In this document: piece by piece, positions 34,016 to 44,339 of the stretch
How the letters are laid out: every line of letters begins with the position of its first letter
Numbering within the stretch: the first letter of the stretch is position 1
Assembly (NCBI GenBank): GCA_014529385.2
Contig: CM043957.1
Coordinates: forward strand, 82,546,881 to 82,610,880
Direction: 5' to 3'
DNA: 64,000 nt
DNA from: Adiantum capillus-veneris
Lineage: Eukaryota > Streptophyta > Polypodiopsida > Polypodiales > Pteridaceae
The notes under the pieces: model-generated
Told to the model about the DNA's origin: nothing
Seen by the model: only the letters and a program-made list of their open reading frames with translations
Databases searched by the model: none
Program-made: the position numbers and the translations under genes

Positions 34016-34214
34016 AAATTTCAGTGATTATTAAGTTTCTGTTCATGTGTTGCAATTGATTTTTTCTTGGAGTGTCCAAGCCGGTTAAAGTGGTATCAGA
34101 ACATGAATGATTAGTACTCTCTCATCTGAACAAGTAACAGAAGAAGTCTTCCCAACTTATGGGGACCCCGTCCAATGGGGCCCCAAGTGACAAAGGATTA
34201 AAATAAAGCAAGAC

Positions 34215-34217
<3 letters not shown>

Positions 34218-34276
<59 letters not shown>
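34218..34276. repeat. (CA)n microsatellite
   Basis: About 29 CA units. Confidence 0.97.
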
Positions 34277-34277
<1 letters not shown>

Positions 34278-34655
34278 TTGAAGACGTGGCAAATTTACAA
34301 AAATTACACTGTCATGATGATGTGGTAGGCTGTACGGATTTCCATGTTTTGCATTGGTTGATAATGTGGCAAGTTGTACGGATTTCCGTGATTGACGCTG
34401 GCAGCTTTTAGCTTTGTTGTTTGGACCAGAAGCTTTTGAATTTTGAAGGCTTTTCACTGTAACTGCTTTTCAGGCCAAGGGCCTTTAAGTATGAGGTTAG
34501 GGCTCATTCTCTGGCATGCTTCCTGGCGAAGGTGCAGAGTTTGGAGTATCGGCTTGTACTATGTTAATGCAATATAAAGAAATACCGAAAGGGGCACCAA
34601 GGTTTGGGGCCAATACTCTCTGGGGTGGAATTCTGCCACGCCGTGTCGCATGTCA

Positions 34656-34657
<2 letters not shown>

Positions 34658-34697
<40 letters not shown>
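34658..34697. repeat. (CT)n microsatellite
   Basis: About 20 CT units at the boundary between the LTR-like debris and the left gag unit. Confidence 0.97.
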
Positions 34698-34699
<2 letters not shown>

Positions 34700-36340
34700 G
34701 TTTGCTTTTATTGAAGTGCTTGGCACGTGGTGCCCGTCTTGTGACATTCAGAGAAGTGGGGCCGAAAAGATCGTTGTCTCGAAAATGGTTGCCCAGAAGA
34801 CTGAGCATTTTGTGATGAGGGCCGAAGAGGATTAAGGTTGCTTCTGTGATCGCACTGGGAGAAGCGACCACTGGTTGAAGACCGATCATTAGAAAATGAG
34901 GTCCGTGCTAGACGTCAATTGTCTCCAAGCCGTTTCACATTGGCAATTGTAGCATCTAAGGTAGTAGGGTGAAACTTGTGCACATCGTCCTTCAGGTTGG
35001 GTTCAAGCAGTTGATGAAATTGTGTAGGTCTTCAGAGGGGCTGAGAGTCTCTATCTCCAGAGTTAGCCTTTGGAACTTTGTGATAAACGCGGCCAAGGAA
35101 CCTATTTGGCTCAGGTGATGGAGACCAGACCGGGCATGAAAATCCTCATTAGTTGGCTCAAATGCTTTGCGAATGGAGCGTTGGAATTTATCCCATGAAG
35201 GGATGCGTTTCTTGTCAACAACTCGTCGTTACCACCAAAGGAATGCTGTTATCTTATAATAGTGAACTAGCAAGTGCAACCTTCTTACTTTCTACCAACT
35301 TTGTGTCGCACAAGTAGACCTCCATCTTGAACAACCATTGGTCCAGCACGCACTTGACGTGACGACCATTGTTTGGTTTGGACAGCTTAATGTTCAATTT
35401 CTTTTTTGTGCAAAATTAAAGATTTTGTAAAGAAGTTGTGATTCATTATCATCTATCTCAACAGTTGGATGTAGTTCGTGTTCTCGTCCATCCATTGATG
35501 CTTCTGAAGAAGAGGGTAAAGCAATAGTAGGGTGTGCTCCAGAGGAGGTGTGCCTGTTGTATTTGGTCCTAACGAGTGTCGATGGAAGCAAAACTTGCTG
35601 AGAAAGTCTGTTGTTGCAGAGCTTCCATTTGTGCTTTGAGAGCAAGTATCTGTGATTGCTGGCCATCTTCTTTGTGGGACGTTGACATTGTCGAGCCTCA
35701 AAGAGAATAGAGAGGAGAAGCTGGAGAAATATGTGGGAGATAGTAGGGTGATTCCGTTGACGAGGCCTTGCCAAGCTCTGCCAGAAAATCAAAACCTAGA
35801 TCGGATGCTCTAGATCTTCGACCTCATTACGAGAGGTATTTCTGATGGTGCTGGAGACAATGGCGTGTAATTTGGGACTAGAAGCTCGTTGTTAACACAC
35901 ACTAAGGACTGAAGAGAAATAATGTTGTTAACTACATCCACTTTGCACTTTGTCAGGGAGTTGTAAGTGAGATGGGGTATCCCCAAGGATAAACTCAAAA
36001 TGTTGAAGATGATGAGGCTCGCACGTGAGGAAGATGTGCCACACCACCCACACATGTAACCGAGTTGCTTGGCGGTGGGTGACATAAATCAAGTAGTCTT
36101 ATGGGGTTGACATGACCCGGACGCAAGAACAAGTACTGGCTTTGGAGCAGGTACTGATATTGGAGCAGTTATGGGTTCTGGAGAATAAAAAATAAGAATA
36201 TATTTCGGTTCAAGGTTTGGTTCCACAACCAGGATAAGTGTTGTATTCGGCGACGGAGTGTCGGAAATTACTATAACTTCGTTTGCAGAAGGGGGGATTT
36301 CTGGCAAAAATTCCTCAGGGACTTCGTCTATGTACAAGAT
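34700..36340 (-). pseudogene. gypsy gag, left arm unit
   Basis: Minus-strand gag of a gypsy-type element. The N-terminus at 36089-36337 has MYIDEVPEEFLPEIPPSANEV and a Pro-rich tail. Then comes NELLVPNY / FLAELGKAS, a coiled-coil-like ALKAQMEALQQQ, and a Retrotrans_gag core (LDQWLFKMEVYL, KKVALAS, IPSWDKF-like text, RKAFEPTNEDFHARSGLHHLSQIGSL, FQRLTLEIETL, NVKRLGDN). It ends in a Ser/Gln/Arg-rich C-terminus near 34750. Several stops and frameshifts. Mirror image of the unit at 36738-38650. Confidence 0.75.
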
Positions 36341-36700
36341 GTAGGGAGCGGGTGCAGTAAATCCTTTGTCAGCTATGGTGTGTACAAAGGAAAGAGGCCA
36401 AAAGGTGCAACGCTGGAGGAAGGAAAGACCTCATACGGGTTGGCTGGCTGATGGCGCTCACTTTGCAGATGATTAGAGAGAGCCATGCACAAGAGTTTCT
36501 TTTTTTAAATGTTTGTGACATTTTGTTTGTAAGTGTTCACACCAAGGAAAAAGGGGGCCCATCAAATTTGAAGGCCTTGATAATTTCAGCTCAAATTGTA
36601 TTTATACGATTGTGACTAAGTTACATCATACACACCTGCTCATGGATGCAGATATGCGAAGTGCCATGTCAAGGAGTAGGCCACTACGCTTGGATGGTCT
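35069..36700 (-). repeat. left arm of a 1.6-kb inverted repeat
   Basis: The reverse complement aligns nearly end to end with 36738-38310, about 85% by eye in the parts aligned. Landmarks: CATGGCACTTC.GATATCTGCATCCATGAG near the centre, TCAAGGCCTTCAAATTTG, CATCAGCCAGCCAACCCGTATGAG, and the gag core at the outer end. A TATA-like CGTATAAATAC lies near 36605-36616 on the minus strand. Confidence 0.85.
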
Positions 36701-36737
36701 CTTTAGCGAACACACATATATTTTGAGTGAAGCGTCG

Positions 36738-38310
36738 TGACCATCTAACCGTAGGGATCCTCCTTGGCATGGCACTTCAGATATCTGCATCCATGAGTAA
36801 GTGTGTATGATGTAACTTAGTCACAATCATGTAACTTATGATTTGGGCTTAAACTATCAAGGCCTTCAAATTTGGTGGACCCCCTTTCTGTCTGGTGTGA
36901 ACAAAACGTCACAAACATAAAAAAAACTCTTGCAGATGGATCTCTTTAATGATGTGCAAAGCGGAAGCCATCAGCCAGCCAACCCGTATGAGATCTTTCC
37001 TTCCTCTAGTGCTGCATTTTTTTGCTTCCTTCCTTTGTACACAACATGGCTGCCGAAGGATTTACTGCAGTCACTCTCTACATCTCGTACATGAATGAAG
37101 TCCAGAGGAACTCTTGCTGAAAAGCCCTCCTTCTGCAAATGAAGTTATAGTCCTAGTTATGGAATCAAATCCCGAACTGGAATATATTCTTATTTCCGAT
37201 TCTCCAGAACCCATACGTGCTCCAAAACCAGTACAAATACCTACTCCAGAGCCAAGACCTGTTCCTGCACCCCAGGTCGTGCTGGCCCCACATGATTACT
37301 TGATTTATCTCACCCACCACCACACAATTCAATTACAAGTGTGGGTGGTGTCGCACATCCTCCTCACGTATGAGTCTCATCATCTTGAACATTTTGAGTT
37401 TCTCCATCTCACTTACACCCTTCCTTGACAGAGTGCAGAGTGGACGCAATTAACAATATTATTTCTCTTCAGCTCTTAGTGCGCGTTTACAACGAGCTTC
37501 TAGTCCCAGATTACATGTTGTTGTATCCAACACCAGTAGAGACACCTGTCGACGAGGTCGAAGATCTAGAAGCATCCAATCTGGGTTCCGATTTTCTGGC
37601 AGAGCTTGGCAAGGCCTCGACAACGGCATCACCCAACTATCTTCCACAATTTCTTCAGCTTCTCCTCGGTATTCTCTTTGAGGCTGGACAATGTTGATGT
37701 CCTAGGAAGAAGATGGCCAGCAATCACACATACTTGCCCTTCTCAAAGCACAAATGGAAGCTTTACAACAAATTTTTTCAACAAGTCTTGCTTCCATCAA
37801 CACTGGATTGGAGCAGATGTAGCAAACACACACCTCCTCTCGAGCACACCCTACTACTGCTTTGCCCTCTTCTTTAGAAGCATCAGTGGATGGATGAGAA
37901 GACGAAGCTGATCCTATGGCTAAGGTAGATAACAATAAATTACAAATTCTTTACAAAATCTTAAATTCTTCACAAAAAAGAAATTAGACATTAAGCTGCC
38001 CGAACCATACAATGGTTGCTGCAACAAGCGCGTGTTGGACCAATGGTTGTTCAAGATGGAGGTCTACTTGTCCAACATTGACTTGGTAGAAAGCAAGAAG
38101 GTTGCACTTGCCAGTTTACTACTAAACATTACAACATTCCTTTGGTGGCAACGATGAGTTGCTCAAGGGAAACACATCCCTTCATGGGATTAATTTTGGC
38201 ACTCCATTCGCAAAGCATTTGAGTGTGCTAATGCCGATTTTCATGCCCGATTCGCTCTCTGCCGCCTGAGCCAAACAGATTCCTTGGCTGCAAATATTGC
38301 AGAGTTCCAA
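36738..38310 (+). repeat. right arm of a 1.6-kb inverted repeat
   Basis: Partner of 35069-36700, separated by a 37-bp spacer (36701-36737). Transcription of either gag would run outward from this centre. Confidence 0.85.
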
Positions 38311-38650
38311 ATATGGAGTCATGCACAGATGCAAAACACTATCCACCTCTTGTGATGGACAAAGGAAATTAGGTTGTTCGTGCGGTTTGAGTTTCCAAAG
38401 CGGTCAGCGCCTTGATGCTTAATGCTCATAGTGGCACCTCGATTCCTGTTGATCTTTCCAACTAGGTTCTGAGTCTTCTTGGTTTCATTGGTGAACATCC
38501 CATCAATGTGCTAGTGGGTAGTAGATGTTGCACAAATTTTGTTAGCACTTCGTTAGTGAGCAAGCTTCGCTTACAAACCCAACATAGTTTGGAGGCCTTC
38601 CAAGTGGAACTTGCATATGGTTCATTTTTGAAGTGCAATAGAAACCTTCA
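37080..38650 (+). pseudogene. gypsy gag and protease, right arm unit
   Basis: 37114-37428 (PPSANEVIVLV, ILISDSPEPI and Pro repeats) and 37425-37697 (NNIISLQLLVRVYNELLVPDY, DFLAELGKAS) match the left unit. 37980-38310 has the gag core KLPEPYNG, LDQWLFKMEVYLSN and ESKKVALASLLL. Beyond the arm, 38508-38640 reads INVLVGSRCCTNFVSTSLVSKL, a retropepsin whose usual DSG/DTG is changed to VGS. Stops are frequent. The junction with the LINE lies between 38650 and 38830. Confidence 0.75.
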
Positions 38651-39039
38651 AAATTACAACTCCAGATTCAGGAATAAGGGAAAAAATGTGGATTCAGGAA
38701 AAGGATTTCCTTGGGTGACCCCCAAGAAGACTGTTAAAATACGTTCATAACTCTCATCTCACAATTATATATCTTCTGAAGTGAAATCAACGGGGCAAAA
38801 ACCTCTTCCTTAACGGTCGCACTCTTGCAGATGCATGGAATAAGGTGATACACTCTTACAGAGATGCAGTGATTCAAGGGACCTCTCCATCACCTGCAGG
38901 ATTTGCTTCCTTTGAGACAAGCATGGAGAATACTCTAGGTGAATCCTGGGCCGTTGATGTTAATGTGCTTATGGGCAGTAAACTTAGTTCCTTCCTTTCT
39001 TTGCCTCTGTACATATCTCTTGAATGCATAGTTGTGTTA

Positions 39040-39860
39040 AAACGCATTTCATATAACGTGCGTGGGTTATGTAACCCAGATAAGTGGAGATTAACATGGC
39101 ACTATGTACATACATGTAAGGCAGACATTGTGGTTTTGCAAGAGCATAGTTAGCATGAGTATGCTGGCCAATGCTCGTATTTTGCTAGGTATTGGAGTTG
39201 ATGCTGGTTTATCACGCTTTTCATGTGTTTTGGTTATGGTTATGCATGAGTTGCAGCCAGTTCTAGCGTATAATGATCCAACGGGTCGTTCAATGTACGA
39301 TCAATGGCCAGATTTATGAATTTGGTGGTGTCTATGCGCATACGGCCTCGGGGCAACGAGCTATTTTGTGGCATGAGATGTCTTTTTATCCATGGCTTTC
39401 GAATGTGCTGCTTTGTGGTGATTTTAATAATCTTGAGATAACACCACAAGACATTCACACATGCTGAGTATGGAATTGCAAGCATGGACATATCTCGTTA
39501 CATACACACGGATGTTGGACTTATGGACCCTTTTGCATCCCAATGTTTCGGGGTACACATTTCAACATAATGCTCATTCTGCATATTGAGCAAGATTAGA
39601 TCGATGGTATGCCCTTAACATGCAACAATTTGATGAGTTTGTATGCGAATGAGAACAGGCCATTTTTTGCTTTTATCTGATCATGCTCTTGTTGTGATGT
39701 TGTTGCACTTTGGGCAACTACACTATGACCATCCTCTTTCTAACTCCGAAGCGTCTTGGGTAGCTGAATGTTTTGGACCTTCACCACCACGCATTGGCAA
39801 GGAAGGCTATGTTATTGCCCACTCTTGCACTACAGTCTCAGCCATGGACAATTATGGTTG
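39040..39860 (+). pseudogene. LINE apurinic-type endonuclease (EEP) relic
   Basis: Reads ISYNVRGLCNPDKWRLTW, then KADIVVLQEHS (the motif with the catalytic Glu), LLCGDFNN-like text near 39410, YGIASMDISRYIHTDVGLMDPF and ARLDRWYALN (39600), and LLSDHALVVMLL (SDH motif, 39670). Stops and frameshifts throughout. This domain nicks target DNA for target-primed reverse transcription in L1 elements. Confidence 0.78.
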
Positions 39861-40170
39861 CTGATCTATGTCAGCATGTTACCACTCCCGCCTTTGGTCA
39901 TTGACAGACTTCCCTTTGGGAGATTGTGTTTGGCAAGATGGTTGGTCATATTCGTGGTTGCTTGATCACCTCTAGTTTGCTCTCTGCTTGGTAGGTTGTT
40001 ACGGATCATCTCAAGTAGCAAACAGATGGTAGTGCGTTTGGAAAGCATTCACTGGAGCAGGGTGTTCTCTCTTACTTTGGTTGATCGATCGCCTCGCCAA
40101 GCTTACTTCCTCTTTAGCCGAGGCATATGCATGGTGGATGATGTGGTGGATTCATCTGAGAATTTACTTA

Positions 40171-40350
40171 CTTTTTCTTAGGCAACATCACGCTCTGGGT
40201 TGGGCTTGCATTATCGTCAAATTTGGAGCGTGCTTGAGCATATGCTGACTGTTTTCCTCACTTTTTCTTAGGCAACAGCATGCTTTGGGTTGGGCCTGCA
40301 TTACCATCAGATTTGGAGAGTGCTTGAACATATGTTGACTGTTTTCCTCC
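40171..40350 (+). repeat. 90-bp tandem duplication in the LINE
   Basis: 40171-40260 and 40261-40350 both begin CTTTTTCTTAGGCAACA and end GACTGTTTTCCTC, with about ten differences. The unit is a multiple of three. Confidence 0.9.
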
Positions 40351-40529
40351 CCACTCCGCTGTTGGCCAGTGGATGTCCTATGTAGGATTAGAATCTATGA
40401 GACATTTCTTTTGATGCGATTTTTGCCCACAATATCTGTGCTTCTCTTACGCAGGACTCTTGGCCGCTGATCATTGTAATGCGCTTTGGTCTTTACACAA
40501 ATATGATCAATGGTGGAGAAAGGCTCTTA

Positions 40530-40960
40530 CGGTAATCTAGAAGTCCCACTTGCCTCTTAAGGAGCGTCTGTTTCTTTGGTGCTTTTTGCTGGGAGTCCTT
40601 CGGTTGGCACTCTCCTTGCGACGCGTCACATCAACTCCTCTCGTTGTGTAAGTTGCTCCATTGGTGATGAGACTGTCAGCCATCTGCTTTGGGGTTGTCG
40701 CTTCAATAGGGCTTTCCTTGACTACATCTCTGCTTGTATGCACCTTTGATTTCCCTCGGTAGTTTCCCACAAACGTTCTGGGTTTTTGGTATCCTTTCGA
40801 CCTCCCTTCAACGATTTGCGATCTTCGTCACATGGGTCAGATTTTGGTGGCTACGGTCTTTGTGGCGCCAACGCAATTTTTGCATGTTTCATCGGCATAA
40901 GATGAATCTTTTCCCTCGTTCAAGATTTCATTGAGGCAACCGTTACATTTTCTCCGCTTT
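40530..40960 (+). pseudogene. LINE C-terminal zinc-binding (zf-RVT) relic
   Basis: Across two frames reads LPLKERLFLWCFLLGVL and RCVSCSIGDETVSHLLWGCRFN, fitting the plant LINE C-terminal pattern of Trp/Phe-rich start and C..C...H..C. Decayed. Confidence 0.7.
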
Positions 40961-41062
40961 CACATCGCATAACACTTTTACGTTTCCCCTTTATATTTGA
41001 TCTTTTTGGTGGTTTTTTCCGCTTTGAGGCTTGTAAATTAACCAAAACAGATATAAAAAAAA

Positions 41063-41096
<34 letters not shown>

Positions 41097-41372
41097 TCCT
41101 CACAAGATTCACGAACCTAGTAGAAACAAGTGAAAAATTCATGAGGCTTGCCAATTAGCACGTCGAGATATTAGAATCTTAGTCACATTGGTGTGATGAA
41201 CTATGATTTATGAAAGAAAGCTAAAGATATACCCAAAAAAAGGGAACAAAAACTTAATGATAAAGTTGCTTCATCCATAATCCACAACAAAACCTAATGC
41301 TTGATTCTACAATGAAACAGTTTGTTTTCCTTCATCTTCAATGAGTAGATAATAATGGTTTTGAATTTCGAA

Positions 41373-41448
<76 letters not shown>

Positions 41449-41517
41449 TTCAAGATCTATCTGACGTGGAGAGTTGAACTCAAGACCCATTATTCAAGAG
41501 GGAAATGTGTGTGTGTG

Positions 41518-41559
<42 letters not shown>

Positions 41560-42558
41560 CCAAAACTTCGTTCCAATAAGAATGTTTTATGAACTTGCAG
41601 CACTAAAAAGGGAAAATTTCATAAAGGCTTTTTATTAGGAAAAATGTGGCAAGTATAACTGGTTTGACATATCAAATCACATACAAAAAGACACTTTCAA
41701 AAGAGCCATCTTGATCATATTCGAATAGCAAAGGTCCACTAAGGCAACGTACTAAGTAGTATTAAGGATCTGAGTAGCAACTTGACAGGTAGTTATAGGT
41801 CCAAATAATAGTAGAAAATGACAAGACTCTTAGTAGAATCACTAAAAAGCTTACTCATAGTGCACAATAATTGATGTACCATTTTTTGTTGGTACAATCA
41901 TTAAAAAGCTTAGTCATAGTGCACAATAATTTTGGACTCTCGTAATCCAGAGGAAACTAGTGACAAAAGCGTCTGCCTTCGGTTTTTGGGTGCATAGTCC
42001 TGGTCGTTCTTCTTGTATACTTTTTTGGTGTATGAGAGGAGCAACTGGATGTGCCCTACCCGACTCCGAAAACAAAACAATTTTTTTTTTTGTTGGTCAT
42101 GTTAGCATAGATTATGTAAAATGTACATTGATTGTCTATTTGAAGCTTGATGCTTAAAAGATAGATCATGCTAAATGGATAAATGCTCATATAGACATGT
42201 TAACATAGACATCATGCAAATTGAGTACTCCATAGATAACCAAAACGAATATTTTCCAATGTTTTTGACAATTGCGATACATTCTTCATCAGAATTGCTA
42301 AGGCAATTTCTAAATGCACCTTTCTAAAGAAGTTTTCATTCAAAGTTATGTTAAATCATTTTTTTTATATGAGGCATCATGCCTTCTATGTACCTTTGTG
42401 TACCTTGTTCGAATTTTTTTAAGAGGAAGAACAATTAGCATGGCAGTAACCTGCATTTTCTTGTACAAAATGATAATAAGAAGGCATCACTTTATACCAT
42501 TATAGGACTACTTTAGCAATGGTGATACATAAAACACCACTATTTGATGAGGAACTAG
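41063..42558. other. non-coding stretch with compound microsatellites
   Basis: No gene is seen. It has (TG)n at 41066-41094, (TG)n(GA)n at 41374-41444 and again at 41506-41557, and a 37-bp direct repeat (41837-41873 and 41896-41932, TAAAAAGCTTA.TCATAGTGCAC). The rest is AT-rich. Confidence 0.7.
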
Positions 42559-42873
42559 GTGCCCACAATTTTGCCAAGGAGGGCAACATACGAAGATATT
42601 GTGAATATTTTTGATAACGATGAGGTCTATGGAAACACACAATCTCGTGCAGAGTGGTTCCAATCCCGCTGGCAAGAGAGACAGAGGTATGCTTGTCAAA
42701 GTTGATACAGGACTATGTTTGCTATCGAGTTTTTGATCGTGATGAATATGTTTTGTAGTCCGCCAAGAACCGTTGTTGATGATTCTGATTCTGATCTTGA
42801 CATAAGAGACGCAGAAGTAGGAGATGATTTCATTCCGCTTGTGCACCATCTTGATGTGACAACAGTTGCTTAG
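42559..42873 (+). pseudogene. two exons of an unidentified spliced gene (relic)
   Basis: Exon 42559-42686 and exon 42759-42873 are separated by a 72-bp intron with donor AG|GTATGC and acceptor TTTTGTAG. The reading frame continues in phase 2 across the junction. Exon 1 encodes RRATYEDIVNIFDNDEVYG, then a Trp-rich EWFQSRWQERQ. Exon 2 encodes an acidic DDSDSDLDIRDAEVGDDF followed by IPLVHHLDVTTVA and a TAG. A second acceptor (TTGTTGTAG, ending 42918) follows, so exon 2 may instead be spliced before that stop to sequence reading MDEEYENQMLRLSETQPDES. I do not recognise the protein. No start exon is found. Confidence 0.45.
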
Positions 42874-43084
42874 TGTGGTGTGTTTGCTACCAATGACATT
42901 ATTCTTTTTTTGTTGTAGCCAAAAAATATAGAACTGATAACAATTTGTTTTCTCTGCAATATTGAGATGGATGAGGAATATGAAAATCAGATGCTTCGAC
43001 TGAGTGAGACACAACCAGATGAGTCTTTTGGTATGATAGAAGACCCACTGATTGACAGGATAGAGGACACACTTTGTTGCAATT

Positions 43085-43327
43085 TTGAAAGAGTTGGGTG
43101 GAGATGAAGCCAAAAATACCCGTCCGCTCCAGTTGGAACTTATTGAAGCCATACATAGTTCAAAAGATGCTATCGACAATTATGCAATCAACGTTGCTGA
43201 TATACAAGTCACGAAGCTGGAAGAGCAGATCTCGTCATTGGCAAAAGAACTCACAGCTCTCAAAGCCCAAGTGAATAGACTTGATGCAATACTGTGTAGG
43301 TTTTCAAATATCCTGAATCTGAGCTAG
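43085..43327 (+). pseudogene. coiled-coil C-terminal exon of the same relic
   Basis: An 80-codon frame after the acidic exon. Its second half is a clear heptad coiled coil (TKLEEQISSLAKELTALKAQ, then VNRLDAIL), preceded by LQLELIEAIHSSKDAIDNYA. A one-base shift or a further intron separates it from the MDEEYENQ frame at 42963-43103. It ends at TAG 43325-43327. Possibly the C-terminus of the spliced relic upstream; no family recognised. Confidence 0.45.
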
Positions 43328-43422
43328 AACCAATCGTAAATTCTGATAATGTAAACAGAATTACTGCCATCACAAACATCTTTTGGTTTTTCTGTCTGTA
43401 CAAAACCCGGTACAAAAAACGC

Positions 43423-43676
43423 CCTTATTGTACTCTTGTCATCCCCGCTTATTCTATACAATCGATGTTATAGTTATTTAAAGCATTGCTCTTCAAATAT
43501 TGAGAGAACTCTGTGTTTCATGCTTTTCAACAGACTGCACTCTCTCTGTCCTTATTGTGCTCCTGTCATCCTTGGTCGTCCGATAGAGTAGATGTTACAG
43601 TCAACTAAAGCATTGCTCTTGAAATATGCACAGAACTCTGTCTTTCATGCTTTTCAGCACACTGCAGCTTAACCTC
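43423..43676 (+). repeat. 127-bp tandem duplication
   Basis: 43423-43549 and 43550-43676 share CCTTATTGT.CTC.TGTCATCC, TAAAGCATTGCTCTT.AAATAT and TTTCATGCTTTTCA.CA.ACTGCA. Non-coding. Confidence 0.85.
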
Positions 43677-44035
43677 GTTTTCTGTCAGCTGCAAACGACG
43701 CAACATGACGAAGGCGCGACGGCTTGCGCATGCGCTTTGTCTCTTCTTTTGTTCGCTGTCCAGCGAAGAGTGAGTATGTAAATCTGCGCATCCACCTCAG
43801 CAGCATCTGCGTAGATCCGGCTTAATGGGAGCGCCGACCAAGTAGCATTAGTTCTTCTCTTCATTGAGGAAGAAATACATTTGAAAATCTAATACAAACC
43901 CTGAAGTTGTAATAGTGACAAGACACGAGAGGTTCTTAGCCAAGGATCTATGGAAATTTGTATGTTTAATCAAGGTCATATAGCACTACAAATCACAAAC
44001 TTTGGTATATACAACAAGGAAGAACGTTGTAACTT
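43677..44035. other. unassigned spacer before the SINE-like head and H2
   Basis: No gene or repeat recognised; moderately GC-rich around 43680-43830. Confidence 0.5.
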
Positions 44036-44115
44036 GGTCCCCAAAGAGTTGGTCTAACGGTAAGGGTTTGGCCTCTCAACTTACAGGTTGTGGGTTCAAA
44101 TCCTCGTTGGGTCAC
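44036..44115 (+). repeat. tRNA-derived SINE-like head
   Basis: A box TTGGTCTAACGGT (44049-44061) and B box GGGTTCAAATCC (44092-44103) with tRNA-like spacing, sharing GGTAAGGGTTTGGCCTCTCA with the copy in E. Only a head is visible because H2 inserted about 18 bp downstream. Confidence 0.6.
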
Positions 44116-44133
44116 ACTCTAGAGGGACACCTT

Positions 44134-44325
44134 TGTTGGGGTATAAAGCCCAATGTGGTCGCCCAGGTAAGTGGGCGGGCCGCCAGGTATGTACACATAT
44201 TCTTTTGTAAAAACCTAATAAGAACTCACTATGCTCTACACATTACAGTAGAGCGAGTTCACCATATCGTCGTGCTCTTCTTCTCGCACTCTCTCTCGCG
44301 TCGCACTTCTGCTCGTACTCCTTCA
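44134..44325 (+). repeat. 5' LTR of copia H2 (family C2)
   Basis: 192 bp, TGTTGGGGTATAAAGCC to GTACTCCTTCA. The PBS TGGTATCAGAGC (44328-44339) follows. Confidence 0.96.
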
Positions 44326-44339
44326 ACTGGTATCAGAGC

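Larger units (their letters stand above)
32138..34700 (+). other. LTR-like debris downstream of F with repeated modules
   Basis: No gene is seen. It contains AATAAAGAAATACCGAAAGG modules at 33571 and 34571 and a related GGGGCTCCAGTCTTTGGGG block at 33911. Three copies of a 28-bp CTGTACGGATTTCCGTG motif lie at 33758, 34330 and 34374. There are CT tracts, a CA tract and a PBS-like TGGTATCAGAAC (34091-34102). It is probably overlapping LTR ends of one or more gypsy elements. Confidence 0.45.
38660..41062 (+). mobile_element. L1-type LINE remnant with poly(A) tail
   Basis: Contains an EEP endonuclease relic, a zf-RVT-like C-terminus and a terminal ACCAAAACAGATATAAAAAAAA tail (poly(A) 41054-41062) followed by a (TG)n tract. 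The reverse transcriptase domain is not recognisable and is probably deleted between about 39870 and 40500. A 90-bp tandem duplication sits at 40171-40350. The 5' end is uncertain. Confidence 0.8.

Noticed and set aside
34122-34889. Several frames with Cys-Val, Leu-Ser or Arg-Glu repeats
   Set aside because: They arise from the CA and CT microsatellites in this stretch.
42508-43179. 223-codon open frame on the minus strand
   Set aside because: It lies antisense to the spliced plus-strand exons, has no recognisable domain and crosses the intron sequences; taken as a shadow frame.
44036-44115. A functional tRNA gene
   Set aside because: A and B boxes are present, but I could not draw a full acceptor stem or a clear anticodon loop; a SINE head fits better.
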